Positions 25,729 to 34,888 of a DNA stretch of 64,000 bases are shown piece by piece (the stretch's first letter is position 1; each line of letters starts with the position of its first letter). The notes beneath the pieces were generated by a model. That model saw only the letters and a program-made list of their open reading frames with translations. It ran no database searches and was not told the origin of the DNA. This DNA comes from Ruminococcaceae bacterium UBA1405 (GTDB taxonomy: Bacteria > Bacillota > Clostridia > Oscillospirales > Ruminococcaceae), in NCBI GenBank assembly GCA_002305685.1, contig DBQB01000024.1, positions 38,247-102,246 of the forward strand, in the 5' to 3' direction. The translations under genes were made by a program, and so were the position numbers.

Positions 25729-26904
25729 ATGGAACTGACAACATTATTTTATCTGGCACTCCTTTTGTTTACCGGCCTGGCTTTTGGCCGTCTGGTAAAG
25801 CTGGTGAAGCTTCCCAACGTCACCGGCTATCTCATTGGCGGTTTGCTCATCGGTCCGTACTGCCTCAAACTGCTGCCCGGTGAATTTGTCACCAATATGG
25901 AGCTGGTCTCCGAGATGGCTCTTGCTTTCATCGCTTTTACCATCGGCTCCGAATTTAAGCTCTCTTACCTGAAAAAGGTGGGACTTACCCCCATTGTCAT
26001 CGCCTTCTTTGAAGCGTTGGCCGCCACCATTGTGGTAGCACTGGTGCTGATCCTCTTTGGTTTTGACGTGGAACTGGCGCTGCTGCTGGGTGCCATCGCC
26101 TCCGCCACCGCTCCTGCTGCCACCATTATGGTGGTACGTCAGTACAACGCCAAAGGTCCTGTCACCGAGACGCTGCTGAGCGTTGTGGCGCTGGATGACG
26201 CTGTGGCGCTCATTGCCTTCGGCTTTGCCAGCGCTGCGGTCAACAGTATGCAGAATCCCGGCCAGACTTCTCTGGTGATGGCGCTGCTCTCCCCGGTTCT
26301 GGAGATCATTGGTTCCATTCTGTTGGGCTTTGTGCTGGGATTGGTCTTTAAGTTCCCGCTGCGCTACTTTAAGAAGGACTCCAACCGGCTGATTATCACC
26401 GTTGGGTTTGTGTTTTTGGGCTCCGCTCTGGCTACCATGCTGGGGCTTTCCTCCCTGCTGCTGTGTATGTGCATGGGCGCTATGCTCACCAATACCTCCT
26501 CCGCTGCTCCTTCCATTATGCGGCTGGTGGATACCATTACTCCTCCCATTTTCCTGCTGTTTTTCGCCACCTCCGGTGCGGAACTAAACATCACCATTCT
26601 CCCCTCCATCGGACTGGTGGGAATCCTGTACGTAATCTGCCGGGTTGTGGGAAAGGTGGCCGGCGCTTCCGCTGGCGCTATCCTGATGAAAGCCCCCGAC
26701 ACCACCAAAAAATATCTGGGCTTTACCCTGATTCCCCAGGCGGGCGTTGCCATCGGTCTTTCGCTGATTGCTTCCCAGTCTATTCCCGCCTATGGACAGA
26801 CCATCCGCGCTGTGGTATTGTGCGGAACACTAATTTATGAGCTGATCGGTCCAGCCGTAACCAAGGTTGCACTGCAAAAGGCCGGTGAGATCGCCAAAGC
26901 CTAA
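25729..26904 (+). CDS. CPA2-family cation:proton antiporter (Na+/H+ exchanger domain)
   Basis: 391 residues and about 12-13 membrane helices. The N-terminal AFGRLVKLVKLPNVTGYLIGG is typical of KefB/NhaP-like CPA2 proteins, with GAIASATAPAATIMVVRQY near 124-142 and VALDDAVALIAFG near 156-168 providing the ion-binding Asp pair. There is no C-terminal TrkA-N/RCK domain. Regulation might instead come from the PII-like protein encoded one base upstream, with which it is certainly co-transcribed. The transported ion (Na+ or K+) cannot be read from sequence. Confidence 0.92.
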   Translation: MELTTLFYLALLLFTGLAFGRLVKLVKLPNVTGYLIGGLLIGPYCLKLLPGEFVTNMELVSEMALAFIAFTIGSEFKLSYLKKVGLTPIVIAFFEALAATIVVALVLILFGFDVELALLLGAIASATAPAATIMVVRQYNAKGPVTETLLSVVALDDAVALIAFGFASAAVNSMQNPGQTSLVMALLSPVLEIIGSILLGFVLGLVFKFPLRYFKKDSNRLIITVGFVFLGSALATMLGLSSLLLCMCMGAMLTNTSSAAPSIMRLVDTITPPIFLLFFATSGAELNITILPSIGLVGILYVICRVVGKVAGASAGAILMKAPDTTKKYLGFTLIPQAGVAIGLSLIASQSIPAYGQTIRAVVLCGTLIYELIGPAVTKVALQKAGEIAKA

Positions 26905-26929
26905 ACTCGCTCCGAAAGCAGATATACAT

Positions 26930-26969
26930 AAAGGCTGTGCGTTGCAAAAGCAAATGCACAGCCTTTTTT
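26930..26969 (+). terminator. Intrinsic terminator of the antiporter unit
   Basis: AAGGCTGTGC (26931-26940) and GCACAGCC (26956-26963) form the stem, followed by six T. Confidence 0.88.
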
Positions 26970-26996
26970 GTCAGCACCTGGAGCTGTAAAGGCGCA

Positions 26997-27026
26997 TTGA
27001 CAGCCGCCGCCAGCACAAGGTATAAT
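26997..27026 (+). promoter_or_regulatory. Promoter of csoR
   Basis: TTGACA (26997-27002) and TATAAT (27021-27026) with an 18-base spacer, 43 bases before the csoR ATG. Confidence 0.75.
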
Positions 27027-27068
27027 GAAACCGCACGCAGATATTCCCAACCGTATGGAGGCAATGCT

Positions 27069-27344
27069 ATGAGACAGTGTATGGACGCGGAAAACCTGCA
27101 CCGCAGGCTGAAAAAGATCATCGGACAGGTACAGGCCATCGACCGCATGATCGATGAGGACGTTCCCTGCGAGGATATCCTCTCTCAAATCAACGCCGCC
27201 AAATCGGCGCTCCATGGATGCGGCAAGGTGGTGCTGGAAGGCCATATCCGCCACTGTGTCCGGGACGGGCTGACCCACGGCGATCCCGACAAAACCATCG
27301 AGAGTTTTACCAAAGCGGTAGAGCGCTTCTCCAATATGGGTTAA
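27069..27344 (+). CDS. csoR: CsoR/RcnR-family metal-sensing repressor
   Basis: 91 residues; ATG after GGAGGC. The all-helical DUF156 fold is clear (LHRRLKKIIGQVQAIDRMI, then AKSALHGCGKVVLEGHIRHC). Cys34, His59 and Cys63 reproduce the Cys-His-Cys Cu(I)-binding set of CsoR, which argues for copper over the nickel/cobalt or formaldehyde sensors of the family. An extra Cys51 lies in the middle helix. It precedes a P1B-type ATPase gene whose promoter holds a perfect palindrome, so the likely role is copper-responsive derepression of efflux. It has its own promoter and terminator. Confidence 0.92.
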   Translation: MRQCMDAENLHRRLKKIIGQVQAIDRMIDEDVPCEDILSQINAAKSALHGCGKVVLEGHIRHCVRDGLTHGDPDKTIESFTKAVERFSNMG

Positions 27345-27353
27345 AACAATCGG

Positions 27354-27383
27354 AAAAACAGCCGAAAGGGCTGTTTTTCTTTT
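27354..27383 (+). terminator. Intrinsic terminator of csoR
   Basis: AAAAACAGCC and GGGCTGTTTTT form a stem around a short GAAA loop, followed by CTTTTT. Confidence 0.85.
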
Positions 27384-27391
27384 TGATCCCG

Positions 27392-27420
27392 TTGACAACC
27401 TATACCCCTATAGGTATAAT
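27392..27420 (+). promoter_or_regulatory. Promoter of the metal ATPase gene
   Basis: Consensus TTGACA (27392-27397) and TATAAT (27415-27420) with a 17-base spacer that is itself almost entirely an operator-like palindrome. Confidence 0.88.
27398..27415. promoter_or_regulatory. Probable CsoR operator
   Basis: ACCTATA-CCCC-TATAGGT is a perfect 7-4-7 palindrome filling the spacer between the -35 and -10 boxes. The AT-flanked C/G tract is the kind of site used by CsoR-family repressors, and csoR ends 53 bases upstream. Confidence 0.75.
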
Positions 27421-27466
27421 GTGGCTGTAATGTCCATTTGCGAAGAAAAGAGGCTGTGTAACACAT

Positions 27467-29343
27467 ATGAAAAAATGGATGGAAAAACTGGAGCATTTTC
27501 TGGAATTGGGCGGCATCCGCAAGGACAGCATCCTGCTGATTATTTCCGGTATCGCGGTAATCGGAAGTCTGCTGCAATGGAACCCTTTGCCCTTTGATCT
27601 GGCGTGGATCGCCATTGTTTTATGCGGTATCCCCATCATATTGGAAGCGGTGATCGGGCTGGTAACCGCCTTTGACATCAAGGCGGATGTGCTGGTGTCG
27701 CTGGCACTGATCGCCTCGGTGTGTATCGGGGAAACCTTTGCGGCAGGCGAGGTGGCCTTCATCATGCAGCTGGGCGCGCTGCTGGAGGATATCACCGTCG
27801 CCAGAGCCCGGGCCGGAATTGAAAAGCTAATACATCTGACCCCTCAAACCGCCCGGGTCATCGGTACCGATGGGAGAGAATCGGTGGTACCTGTGGATCA
27901 GGTACAGATCGGGGATCTGCTGCGGGTACTGCCCGGGGAAGGAGTCCCGGTGGACGGTATCATCCAGTCGGGGGAAACTTCCATCAACCAGGCGGTGATG
28001 ACCGGAGAATCGATGCCGGTGGACAAAACGGTGGGAGACGAGGTGTCCAGCGGCACCGTCAACCAGTTCGGCGCTTTTGAGATGAAAGCCACCAAGGTGG
28101 GAGAGGACAGCTCTATCCAGCGGATGATTCGTCTGGTACAGTCGGCAGATGCCGGAAAAGCCAAAATTGTGGGAATCGCCGACCGCTGGGCGACCTGGAT
28201 TGTGGTGATTGCCCTGAGCGCGGCGGCGCTGACCTGGCTTTTCACTGGAGAAATCATTCGGGCGGTGACCATTCTGGTGGTATTCTGCCCCTGTGCGCTG
28301 GTGCTGGCCACCCCAACCGCCATTATGGCCGCCATCGGCAACGCCACCCATCACGGCTTTCTTGTGCGGGAAGGAGACGCATTGGAACGCCTTTCTGCGG
28401 TAAAGGTGACCGCCTTTGATAAGACCGGTACCCTGACCTACGGCGCCCCGGTGGTGGTGGCTGCCGTCAGCAGCGGGGAACCCTACAGCGATGAGGAACT
28501 TTACCGTCTGGCTGCCAGCGCCGAACAGCTTTCGGAACACCCGCTGGGCAAAGCCATCACCGCCTGCTACCGCAAACGCCATACAGAGCCGCTGGATACC
28601 GTCTCCGACTTTCAGATGATCCCTGGGCGGGGGGTATCGGTGGAGCTTTCAGGAAAAAAGGTGGCTGCCGGAAACGTCCAGCTGCTGCAAAGCCTGGGAA
28701 TTTCCTTTGCCATTCCCCAGGCCGCGGAGGACCATCTGCGGCAGGGATGCACCGTCACCTATCTGGCAGTGGACGGAAGGTTTGCGGGATTTCTTGCGCT
28801 GTCCGACACACTGCGGGAGGAAAGCGCCGATATGATCAAAGCCCTCTCCTCCCTCTCGGTACAGCCGGTGCTGCTCACCGGCGATCATGAAAATGCCGCC
28901 CACGCCATCGCTTCCCAGCTTGCAATTGCAGAGGTACGGGCCAACTGTCTGCCGGAGGATAAACTGGGCTATATCGATGAGTTTGAGCGCTGCGGAAAAC
29001 CGGTCTGCATGATGGGAGACGGCATCAACGACGCTCCCGCGCTGAAAAAGCCCAGGTGGGAATCGCCATGGGCGGAATCGGCAGCGACATCGCGGTGGAA
29101 GCCGCCGACATTGCGCTGGTGGACGACGAGGTAAAGGAGCTTCCCCATCTGATTGCGCTGTCCCGCCGGATGATGACCACCATCAAGGTCAACATGACCT
29201 TTTCCATGGTGCTCAACTTTTTGGCCATTGTCCTAGCCATCACCGGCGTGCTGAGTCCGGTGGTGGGAGCGCTGGTACATAACGCCGGCTCGGTGCTGGT
29301 GATTGGTAATTCGGCATTGCTTCTTAAATGGAAAAAACGCTGA
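27467..29343 (+). pseudogene. P1B-type heavy-metal (copper-like) ATPase, interrupted by a one-base frameshift
   Basis: The main frame runs 27467-29134 and has no N-terminal HMA domain. It contains membrane helices, FCPCAL (CPC at residues 274-276), DKTGTLT (phosphorylated Asp318) and GDGINDAPAL, then loses homology after Lys528. The -1 frame from 29050 to 29343 continues as AQVGIAMGGIGSDIAVEAAD and supplies the last two membrane helices. Read together, the product would be about 625 residues, a normal length. The junction, CTG AAA AAG CCC at 29042-29053, either lost one G or is a -1 slippage site; slipping on AAA AAG would restore the exact family sequence. It is therefore a recent pseudogene, a sequencing error, or a programmed frameshift. 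The gene is under the CsoR-like operator. Confidence 0.85.
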
Positions 29344-29360
29344 TGCTCCAGCAAAAGCCA

Positions 29361-29398
29361 AGGGGGTCTGGGTCCCGACGGGACCCAGACCCCCTGAT
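29361..29398. terminator. Strong bidirectional terminator
   Basis: GGGGGTCTGGGTCCC (29362-29376) and GGGACCCAGACCCCC (29380-29394) are perfectly complementary around a GAC loop, between the convergent ATPase and SDR genes. Confidence 0.85.
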
Positions 29399-29423
29399 TT
29401 TATCGTGATACACACCAAACAGA

Positions 29424-30206
29424 TTACAGCCGATGAATATGGAATCCGCCATCCAGATGCAGCACCTGGCCGGTGGCAAAATCCAGCTTTCCGCTGGCAC
29501 AAACCGATACCGCACCGGCAATATCCTTGGGATAACCCCAACGCTTGATGGGGGTGATGCCCTCTGCAATCAGCCGGTCGTATTTTTCCTTGACGCCGCT
29601 GGTCATATCGGTGGCGATGATGCCGGGCTGAATCTCAAAGACCGGGATACCGTACTCCGCCAGCTTGTCGGCAAAGAGCATGGTCACCATAGAAATCCCC
29701 GCTTTGGAGATGCAGTATTCCCCTCGGTTGACCGACGAGGTAAAGCTGGACATGGAGGAGATATTGACGATACGGGGAGTATAATCCTCAATATTTTCGT
29801 CTTTCAGGCGAATCATGGCGTTGGCAAAGAGCTGGGTGAGGAAAAACATACCCCGAAGATTGATGTTCATCACCCGATCAAAGCTCTCCTCGGTGGTTTG
29901 CAGGATATCCAGACGGACGTTGGGAGCAACCCCTGCATTGTTAACCAGCAGATCGATCCGCCCCAGGGTGGAGAGGATGCTGTCCAAAAAATGCTGGCGA
30001 TCCTCGGTCAGAGCGATATTCCCCTGAAGATACAGCACATTTTCGGGATGAGGCAGCTTTTGAATGGCTTCCATCACCTTCTCGATGGGAGAGGTGCCGC
30101 TCATCACCACAAAATATCCTTCCTCATTGAGCTGTGTGGCAATCCCATATCCGATTCCCCGGGAGGAACCGGTGACAAATGCGACTTTCTGTACCGAATG
30201 GCTCAT
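29424..30206 (-). CDS. Short-chain dehydrogenase/reductase (FabG-like)
   Basis: 260 residues; the ATG at 30206 follows GGGAGGATGAG. Classical SDR motifs: TGSSRGIG (12-19) for NAD(P), LVNNAG near 93-98, a catalytic Ser in ISSMSS, and Tyr-x-x-x-Lys in EYCISKAG. The C-terminal LDGG segment is typical of 3-oxoacyl-ACP reductase-like enzymes. It lies 19 bases downstream of the OYE-type reductase on the same strand, so both probably act on the same ketone/enone compound rather than in fatty-acid synthesis. The substrate is unknown. Confidence 0.88.
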   Translation of the reverse strand: MSHSVQKVAFVTGSSRGIGYGIATQLNEEGYFVVMSGTSPIEKVMEAIQKLPHPENVLYLQGNIALTEDRQHFLDSILSTLGRIDLLVNNAGVAPNVRLDILQTTEESFDRVMNINLRGMFFLTQLFANAMIRLKDENIEDYTPRIVNISSMSSFTSSVNRGEYCISKAGISMVTMLFADKLAEYGIPVFEIQPGIIATDMTSGVKEKYDRLIAEGITPIKRWGYPKDIAGAVSVCASGKLDFATGQVLHLDGGFHIHRL

Positions 30207-30225
30207 GATCTCATCCTCCCAATGT

Positions 30226-31560
30226 TTAGACAATGATGTTGCGGTCCTGGACGTGTTCTTTGAACAAAGGCAGATAGATTTCCCCATCCCGCACCACACA
30301 ACCAGGCGTACTGCCGTTGCGCATAATCATCGAACACATACCACAGGTAATGCAGACCTTGTTTTTCTCGATCTTCCCTGCCACAACGTCCTTGGCAAAA
30401 TCGGGATAGGCAAACGCCATACGGCCGATACCAACCAGAGAGGTCATCCCCTCTTCCACCAGCCCTGCGCCGATGTTGGGCAGATACTCCCGCAGATAGG
30501 AGGTACCGGAACAGATGATCTTGAGCTGAGGATATGCTTTTTGCAGCTCGCCGGTATAATGGAGCATCCGGCCCACCCCCAGCAGAGGATGTTCCTGGGG
30601 CACATAGGGACCTCCGTCAAAGGGACGGTTGACATGGGGATTAAAGTAAGGATTGCCCATGGTGATGTCCAACAGCTCAATCCCTTCCTGAGCCAGCAGG
30701 CCGATGAGCTTTTTGGGCTCGGTCATATCGGGGGTCAGATCCTCCCCGGGGGCAACGCCAAAGCCGTAAGGATACGGGAAACCGTCATATACGTTCAGGC
30801 GGGAGGTGACGATAAAGTCGGAGCGCACCGCCTTTTTGACCTTGCGGACACAGTTGAGATAAAAGCGGGTGCGGTTCTCGAAGCTGCCGCCATATTCCCC
30901 GGGACGGTTGTAGGCGGAGAGCAACTCGCAGTTGAGATACCGGTGGCAGCACTTGACGTCCACCCCGTCAAATCCCACCTCCTGTGCCAGCAGTGCAGAG
31001 CGCACCATATCCTCCTCCAGCTCCCGCAGCCGCTCATCGGTGATGATATGGTCGGGAGAAAGGGGCTTATCCCCCTCAAAGATGGGATTGTTGTAGGCAA
31101 TGATGGGTTCGGGTTTACCGTGGGGTTTGGAATACCGCCCGGAATGGGTGGCCTGCATAATTACAAGAGGCTCAAAACCGTTTTCCTCCCGGCAGGTATC
31201 TTTAATCAAACGCACAATGGCGCGGAAATTCTCTTTGTTCTCCTCCCGCAGCCAGAGTTGGCGGGGATTGGCCCGGCCATCCTCGGTGATGGCGGTGGCC
31301 TCAAACCAGATCAGCCCAGGGCCTCCTTTGGCAAAGCGGCGGTACCGGCGGATGGTCAGAGTATCGGGGGAACCGGAGAAGGTGCCGTCACAGCCCTCCA
31401 TCGGCTGATAGGCAATACGGTTGGGGACGGTTTTTCCTCCGATGACGACAGGGGTAGCCAAAACCGAATAATCCTCCCTGGCGGGAAGGGGATACCCCTG
31501 TTCCTCCAATGTATCGGTCAGTTCGGTCAGAGATTTGTAATGGAATTTTTCAAAGGCCAT
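30226..31560 (-). CDS. Old-Yellow-Enzyme-type NADH:flavin oxidoreductase with C-terminal Fe-S motif
   Basis: 444 residues starting at ATG after AAAGGAG. An FMN-binding TIM barrel is recognisable (TPVVIGGKTVPNRIAYQPMEG, then QATHSGRYSKP, EVGFDGVDVKCCH and RPGEYGGSFENR). The end carries CITCGMC followed by GSTPGC, a C-x2-C-x2-C-x11-C pattern like the [4Fe-4S] site of 2,4-dienoyl-CoA and enoate reductases. The FAD/NADPH domain that normally follows is missing, so electrons must come from a partner. It is the first gene of a two-gene unit with the SDR and faces an AraC regulator. It may saturate an alpha,beta-unsaturated carbonyl; bile-acid or plant-compound substrates are possible but unproven. 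Confidence 0.85.
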   Translation of the reverse strand: MAFEKFHYKSLTELTDTLEEQGYPLPAREDYSVLATPVVIGGKTVPNRIAYQPMEGCDGTFSGSPDTLTIRRYRRFAKGGPGLIWFEATAITEDGRANPRQLWLREENKENFRAIVRLIKDTCREENGFEPLVIMQATHSGRYSKPHGKPEPIIAYNNPIFEGDKPLSPDHIITDERLRELEEDMVRSALLAQEVGFDGVDVKCCHRYLNCELLSAYNRPGEYGGSFENRTRFYLNCVRKVKKAVRSDFIVTSRLNVYDGFPYPYGFGVAPGEDLTPDMTEPKKLIGLLAQEGIELLDITMGNPYFNPHVNRPFDGGPYVPQEHPLLGVGRMLHYTGELQKAYPQLKIICSGTSYLREYLPNIGAGLVEEGMTSLVGIGRMAFAYPDFAKDVVAGKIEKNKVCITCGMCSMIMRNGSTPGCVVRDGEIYLPLFKEHVQDRNIIV

Positions 31561-31791
31561 TGTGCCAGCTCCTTTCTATGTACCGAAAATTTCCACGGTT
31601 TTCACTTTTGAGAACAAAGAGACCCGGAAAACGCCCGCTATACTGCGGCGCACCCGGTATTTTGTGGAGAAAACAGACGAAACCGCTGGAAATGCATCTA
31701 CAAATATCATATAATAAATCCAAACGGAAATCTCATGCGCAACTGCTGGAAAATATGTAAAATCTGCTATCATGAGAAGGGAGGGAACGCT

Positions 31792-32673
31792 GTGGAACAG
31801 CGCTGCTGCGTGCTGCGGGTCGCCCATACCCTGGGTCTTCACCCGGAACCCCATCACCATCACAACGGATATCAGTTTTTGTTTATCACTAAGGGAGGCT
31901 GTCATATCCGGGTAGGCCGGGAGTATTTTGACGCCATGGCCGGGGATCTGGTGGTTTTCAGCAATCTGGAACTGCACGACGTACAGCCGGCCGTCCAACC
32001 CTATGAACGGTATCACCTGCTGCTCTCCCCCGATCATCTGCCGGAGGAGTTGGGAGACCGGCGGCTGTTGGGCATCCTGTTGGGCGCTCCTCGGGTCTCC
32101 CATCTGGGAGGTAAAGAACAGGTTGCCGCTGAAATTTTCGCCGATCTGCTGAAAGAATATGAGGGGAACGCTCCCCTGCGGGAGCAGTGGATGGCCTGTC
32201 AGGTCAAACGCCTGCTGCTGCTCCTCTACCGGTGCCATATCCGGGAGGGAAGGGACCTGTTGCCGGAAGCTGCCACCGCGGCTTCCGGGCTTGCCTGGGC
32301 AGTGAAAGAATATCTGGAACTGCACTGCGGGGAACCGGTGGTGCTCTCCCAGCTGGCCCAGCGTTTTTTCACCAGCTCCTCCCATCTGAGCCATCTCTTT
32401 AAGCGGGAAACCGGATACAACCCCAAACAATATTTACAGCTGTGCCGGCTGGCTGCCGCTCGCAACCTGCTATTGGAGAGCGACAGCAGCGTGTTGGAGG
32501 TTTCTCAGAAAGCGGGTTTTTCCGACATCAACAATTTCATCCGGTATTTCAAACGGGAAACCGGTATGACCCCGGGACAGTACCGGCGATGCGGTGGACA
32601 TATGCCGCCGCAAATCCCCTCTCCCCCACCCTCACTCTCACCCTCACCCGCCGGGGACTCTGCAAACCAATAA
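31792..32673 (+). CDS. AraC-family transcriptional regulator
   Basis: 293 residues. The GTG at 31792 follows AGGGAGGG. An N-terminal cupin-like ligand domain begins with HPEPHHHHNGYQFLFITKGG and runs through FDAMAGDLVVF. The C-terminal double helix-turn-helix covers about 180-275, with LAQRFFTSSSHLSHLFKRET and the second-HTH ending SDINNFIRYFKRETGMTPGQY. A low-complexity Pro/Ser tail closes the protein. Its position between the divergent OYE-SDR unit and the flavoprotein gene makes it the probable activator of both, responding to a small carbohydrate or aromatic ligand. Confidence 0.9.
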   Translation: MEQRCCVLRVAHTLGLHPEPHHHHNGYQFLFITKGGCHIRVGREYFDAMAGDLVVFSNLELHDVQPAVQPYERYHLLLSPDHLPEELGDRRLLGILLGAPRVSHLGGKEQVAAEIFADLLKEYEGNAPLREQWMACQVKRLLLLLYRCHIREGRDLLPEAATAASGLAWAVKEYLELHCGEPVVLSQLAQRFFTSSSHLSHLFKRETGYNPKQYLQLCRLAAARNLLLESDSSVLEVSQKAGFSDINNFIRYFKRETGMTPGQYRRCGGHMPPQIPSPPPSLSPSPAGDSANQ

Positions 32674-32742
32674 TAGCAACAGCCGGGACGCTCCTTCCCT
32701 TGGCGCTGGACAGCGTATCCCTTCAGAAAGGACGAAAAAGCG

Positions 32743-34752
32743 ATGATACATCACAAAGAAAAAATGATCTCCCCCGAAATGGTTACCCTGGATGGCATAT
32801 CCTACCCCTGCTACCGGTGCAATACCCTGGTGGTCGGCACCGGCGCTGCAGGTTTTAACGCGGCGGACACCCTTTACAGCTTAGGACAGGAGGACGTCTT
32901 TCTGCTCACCGAAGGAATCGGAATGGGTACCTCCCGCAATACCGGCTCCGACAAACAGACCTATTACAAACTGACACTGGCGGGAGACGGCAGCGATTCG
33001 GTGCAGGAGATGGCACAGACCCTCTTTGACGGCGGAAGTATGCATGGAGATATTGCGCTGGTGGAAGCGGCAATGTCCGCCCGATGCTTTTTCAAGCTGG
33101 TCAATCTGGGGGTTCCCTTTCCCCACAACCGGATGGGGGAATATGTGGGATACAAAACCGACCATGATCCCCGGCAGCGGGCTACCTCCTGCGGACCTCT
33201 CACCTCCAAATATATGACCGAGGGGCTGGAGCGCAGCGTAATGCAAAAAGATATCCCCATCTTCAGCGGATACCGGGTGGTGGAGCTGGTAACCGACGGA
33301 GAGGGCACAGAAAAGAAGGTGGCAGGACTCATCGCCATCGACGCCGCCACCGGAGAACAGGTACTGTTCTGCGCCACCGGCATCATCTATGCCACCGGCG
33401 GCCCTTCCGCCATCTACGGCGCATCGGTATATCCCCAAAGCCAAACCTGCGCCACCGGCGCAGCGCTGGCCGCCGGAGCCAAAGGCATCAACGTCACCGA
33501 AAGCCAGTATGGCATCGCCTCCATCGGCTTTCGCTGGAATCTCTCCGGCACCTACCAGCAGGTCATCCCCACCTACATTTCCACCAACCCCGACGGCAGC
33601 GACGCCAGAGAATTCCTGGACGATTATTTTGCCAACACCGGGGAGATGCTGGACGCCATCTTCCTCAAAGGGTATCAGTGGCCCTTTGATCCCCGTAAGC
33701 TGGGCCGAGGCGGTTCCTCCATTGTGGATATGGCGGTGTTTGTGGAGACCAAAGAGAAAGGACGGCGGGTATTTCTGGATTTCCGCCGCAACCCCCAGCG
33801 CGCCGAAAAGGACGGCAAACTGGATTTCTCGCTGCTAGGGGAGGAAACCAGAACCTATCTGGAGCGCTCCGGCGCTGTGCAGGACACCCCCATTGCCCGG
33901 CTGCGCAAGATGAACCCGCTGGCCTATGATCTTTATAAAAACCATAAAATCGATCTGGAACAGGAGCCGCTGGAGATTGCGGTATGCGCCCAGCACAACA
34001 ATGGCGGGCTGGTGGGCAACATCTGGTGGGAAAGTAACCTGTCCCATCTGTTCCCTGTGGGGGAGGTCAACGGTACCTTCGGGGTATACCGCCCCGGCGG
34101 CACCGCCCTCAACTCCACCCAGGTGGGCAGCACCCGCGCTGCCCAGTACATTGCCCAGAATCTTCGCCAGCCCCCCATACCGGCAAAAGCGTTTCTGGAG
34201 AAGGCCGCTCCAGCGGTACGCCGCACCGCCCAGTTTATTCGGAGTGTGTCCACTTCTTTGGACCGTCCTGAGAAAAATTCTCCCAAAACACTGCGGCAGC
34301 GGTATCAGCAGCGGATGGATCTGTGCGGCGCATTTCTGCGCAACCTTCCCCAGGTGGAACAGGCCATCAACGACTGTCGGGAGGATCTTATGCGCCTGCA
34401 AACTGAGACGAAGGTAAGCGGGGTCCGGGAACTGATCGACGCTTTCATCAACCGGGATATCCTCTACACCCAACTGACTTACCTCAGCGCCATCCGAGAG
34501 TATATCCAGCAGGGCGGAAAAAGCCGTGGTTCCTATCTCATCGGGGAACGGGATCTAAGCCGTTGCGCCCAGCAGGGTATCGCAGTGGAACTGGATAACG
34601 GCGCCTTCAGCGGCAAGGTATGCGAGGTGGCGCTGGATGTGGAAAATCTGCAATGCAGCTTTTCCTGGGAGCCGGTCCGTCCCATTCCCAAGGGGGAGGA
34701 CTGGTTTGAGAATGTCTATAATGCCTTTTTACGCCACGAGGTGATTGGATAA
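32743..34752 (+). CDS. FAD-dependent fumarate-reductase/succinate-dehydrogenase-like flavoprotein
   Basis: 669 residues, ATG after AGAAAGGACG. The N-terminal FAD fold has LVVGTGAAGFNAADTL (about 28-43) and the SRNTGSDKQTYYK flavin-contact loop; a capping domain contains ATGGPSAIYG, and C-terminal flavin contacts lie in FPVGEVNGTFGVYRPGGTAL. A helical tail follows, as in FrdA/SdhA and aspartate oxidase. There is no signal peptide, heme or FMN domain, so it is a cytosolic partner-dependent reductase or dehydrogenase. It follows the AraC regulator by 69 bases with no terminator between them. Together with the OYE enzyme it could reduce an unsaturated substrate, but the substrate is unknown. Confidence 0.85.
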   Translation: MIHHKEKMISPEMVTLDGISYPCYRCNTLVVGTGAAGFNAADTLYSLGQEDVFLLTEGIGMGTSRNTGSDKQTYYKLTLAGDGSDSVQEMAQTLFDGGSMHGDIALVEAAMSARCFFKLVNLGVPFPHNRMGEYVGYKTDHDPRQRATSCGPLTSKYMTEGLERSVMQKDIPIFSGYRVVELVTDGEGTEKKVAGLIAIDAATGEQVLFCATGIIYATGGPSAIYGASVYPQSQTCATGAALAAGAKGINVTESQYGIASIGFRWNLSGTYQQVIPTYISTNPDGSDAREFLDDYFANTGEMLDAIFLKGYQWPFDPRKLGRGGSSIVDMAVFVETKEKGRRVFLDFRRNPQRAEKDGKLDFSLLGEETRTYLERSGAVQDTPIARLRKMNPLAYDLYKNHKIDLEQEPLEIAVCAQHNNGGLVGNIWWESNLSHLFPVGEVNGTFGVYRPGGTALNSTQVGSTRAAQYIAQNLRQPPIPAKAFLEKAAPAVRRTAQFIRSVSTSLDRPEKNSPKTLRQRYQQRMDLCGAFLRNLPQVEQAINDCREDLMRLQTETKVSGVRELIDAFINRDILYTQLTYLSAIREYIQQGGKSRGSYLIGERDLSRCAQQGIAVELDNGAFSGKVCEVALDVENLQCSFSWEPVRPIPKGEDWFENVYNAFLRHEVIG

Positions 34753-34888
34753 AATCTTTGATCCACCCTCCTTCTAAGCTTTTCACAGATTTCACGGCAG
34801 CCGGTGAAAAAAGTCCTGATCGGCGGCCGACGACCGGCTGCCGATTTTCTCCAAAACGGAGAAATCTATGATCATCGGAGGATTCCAT

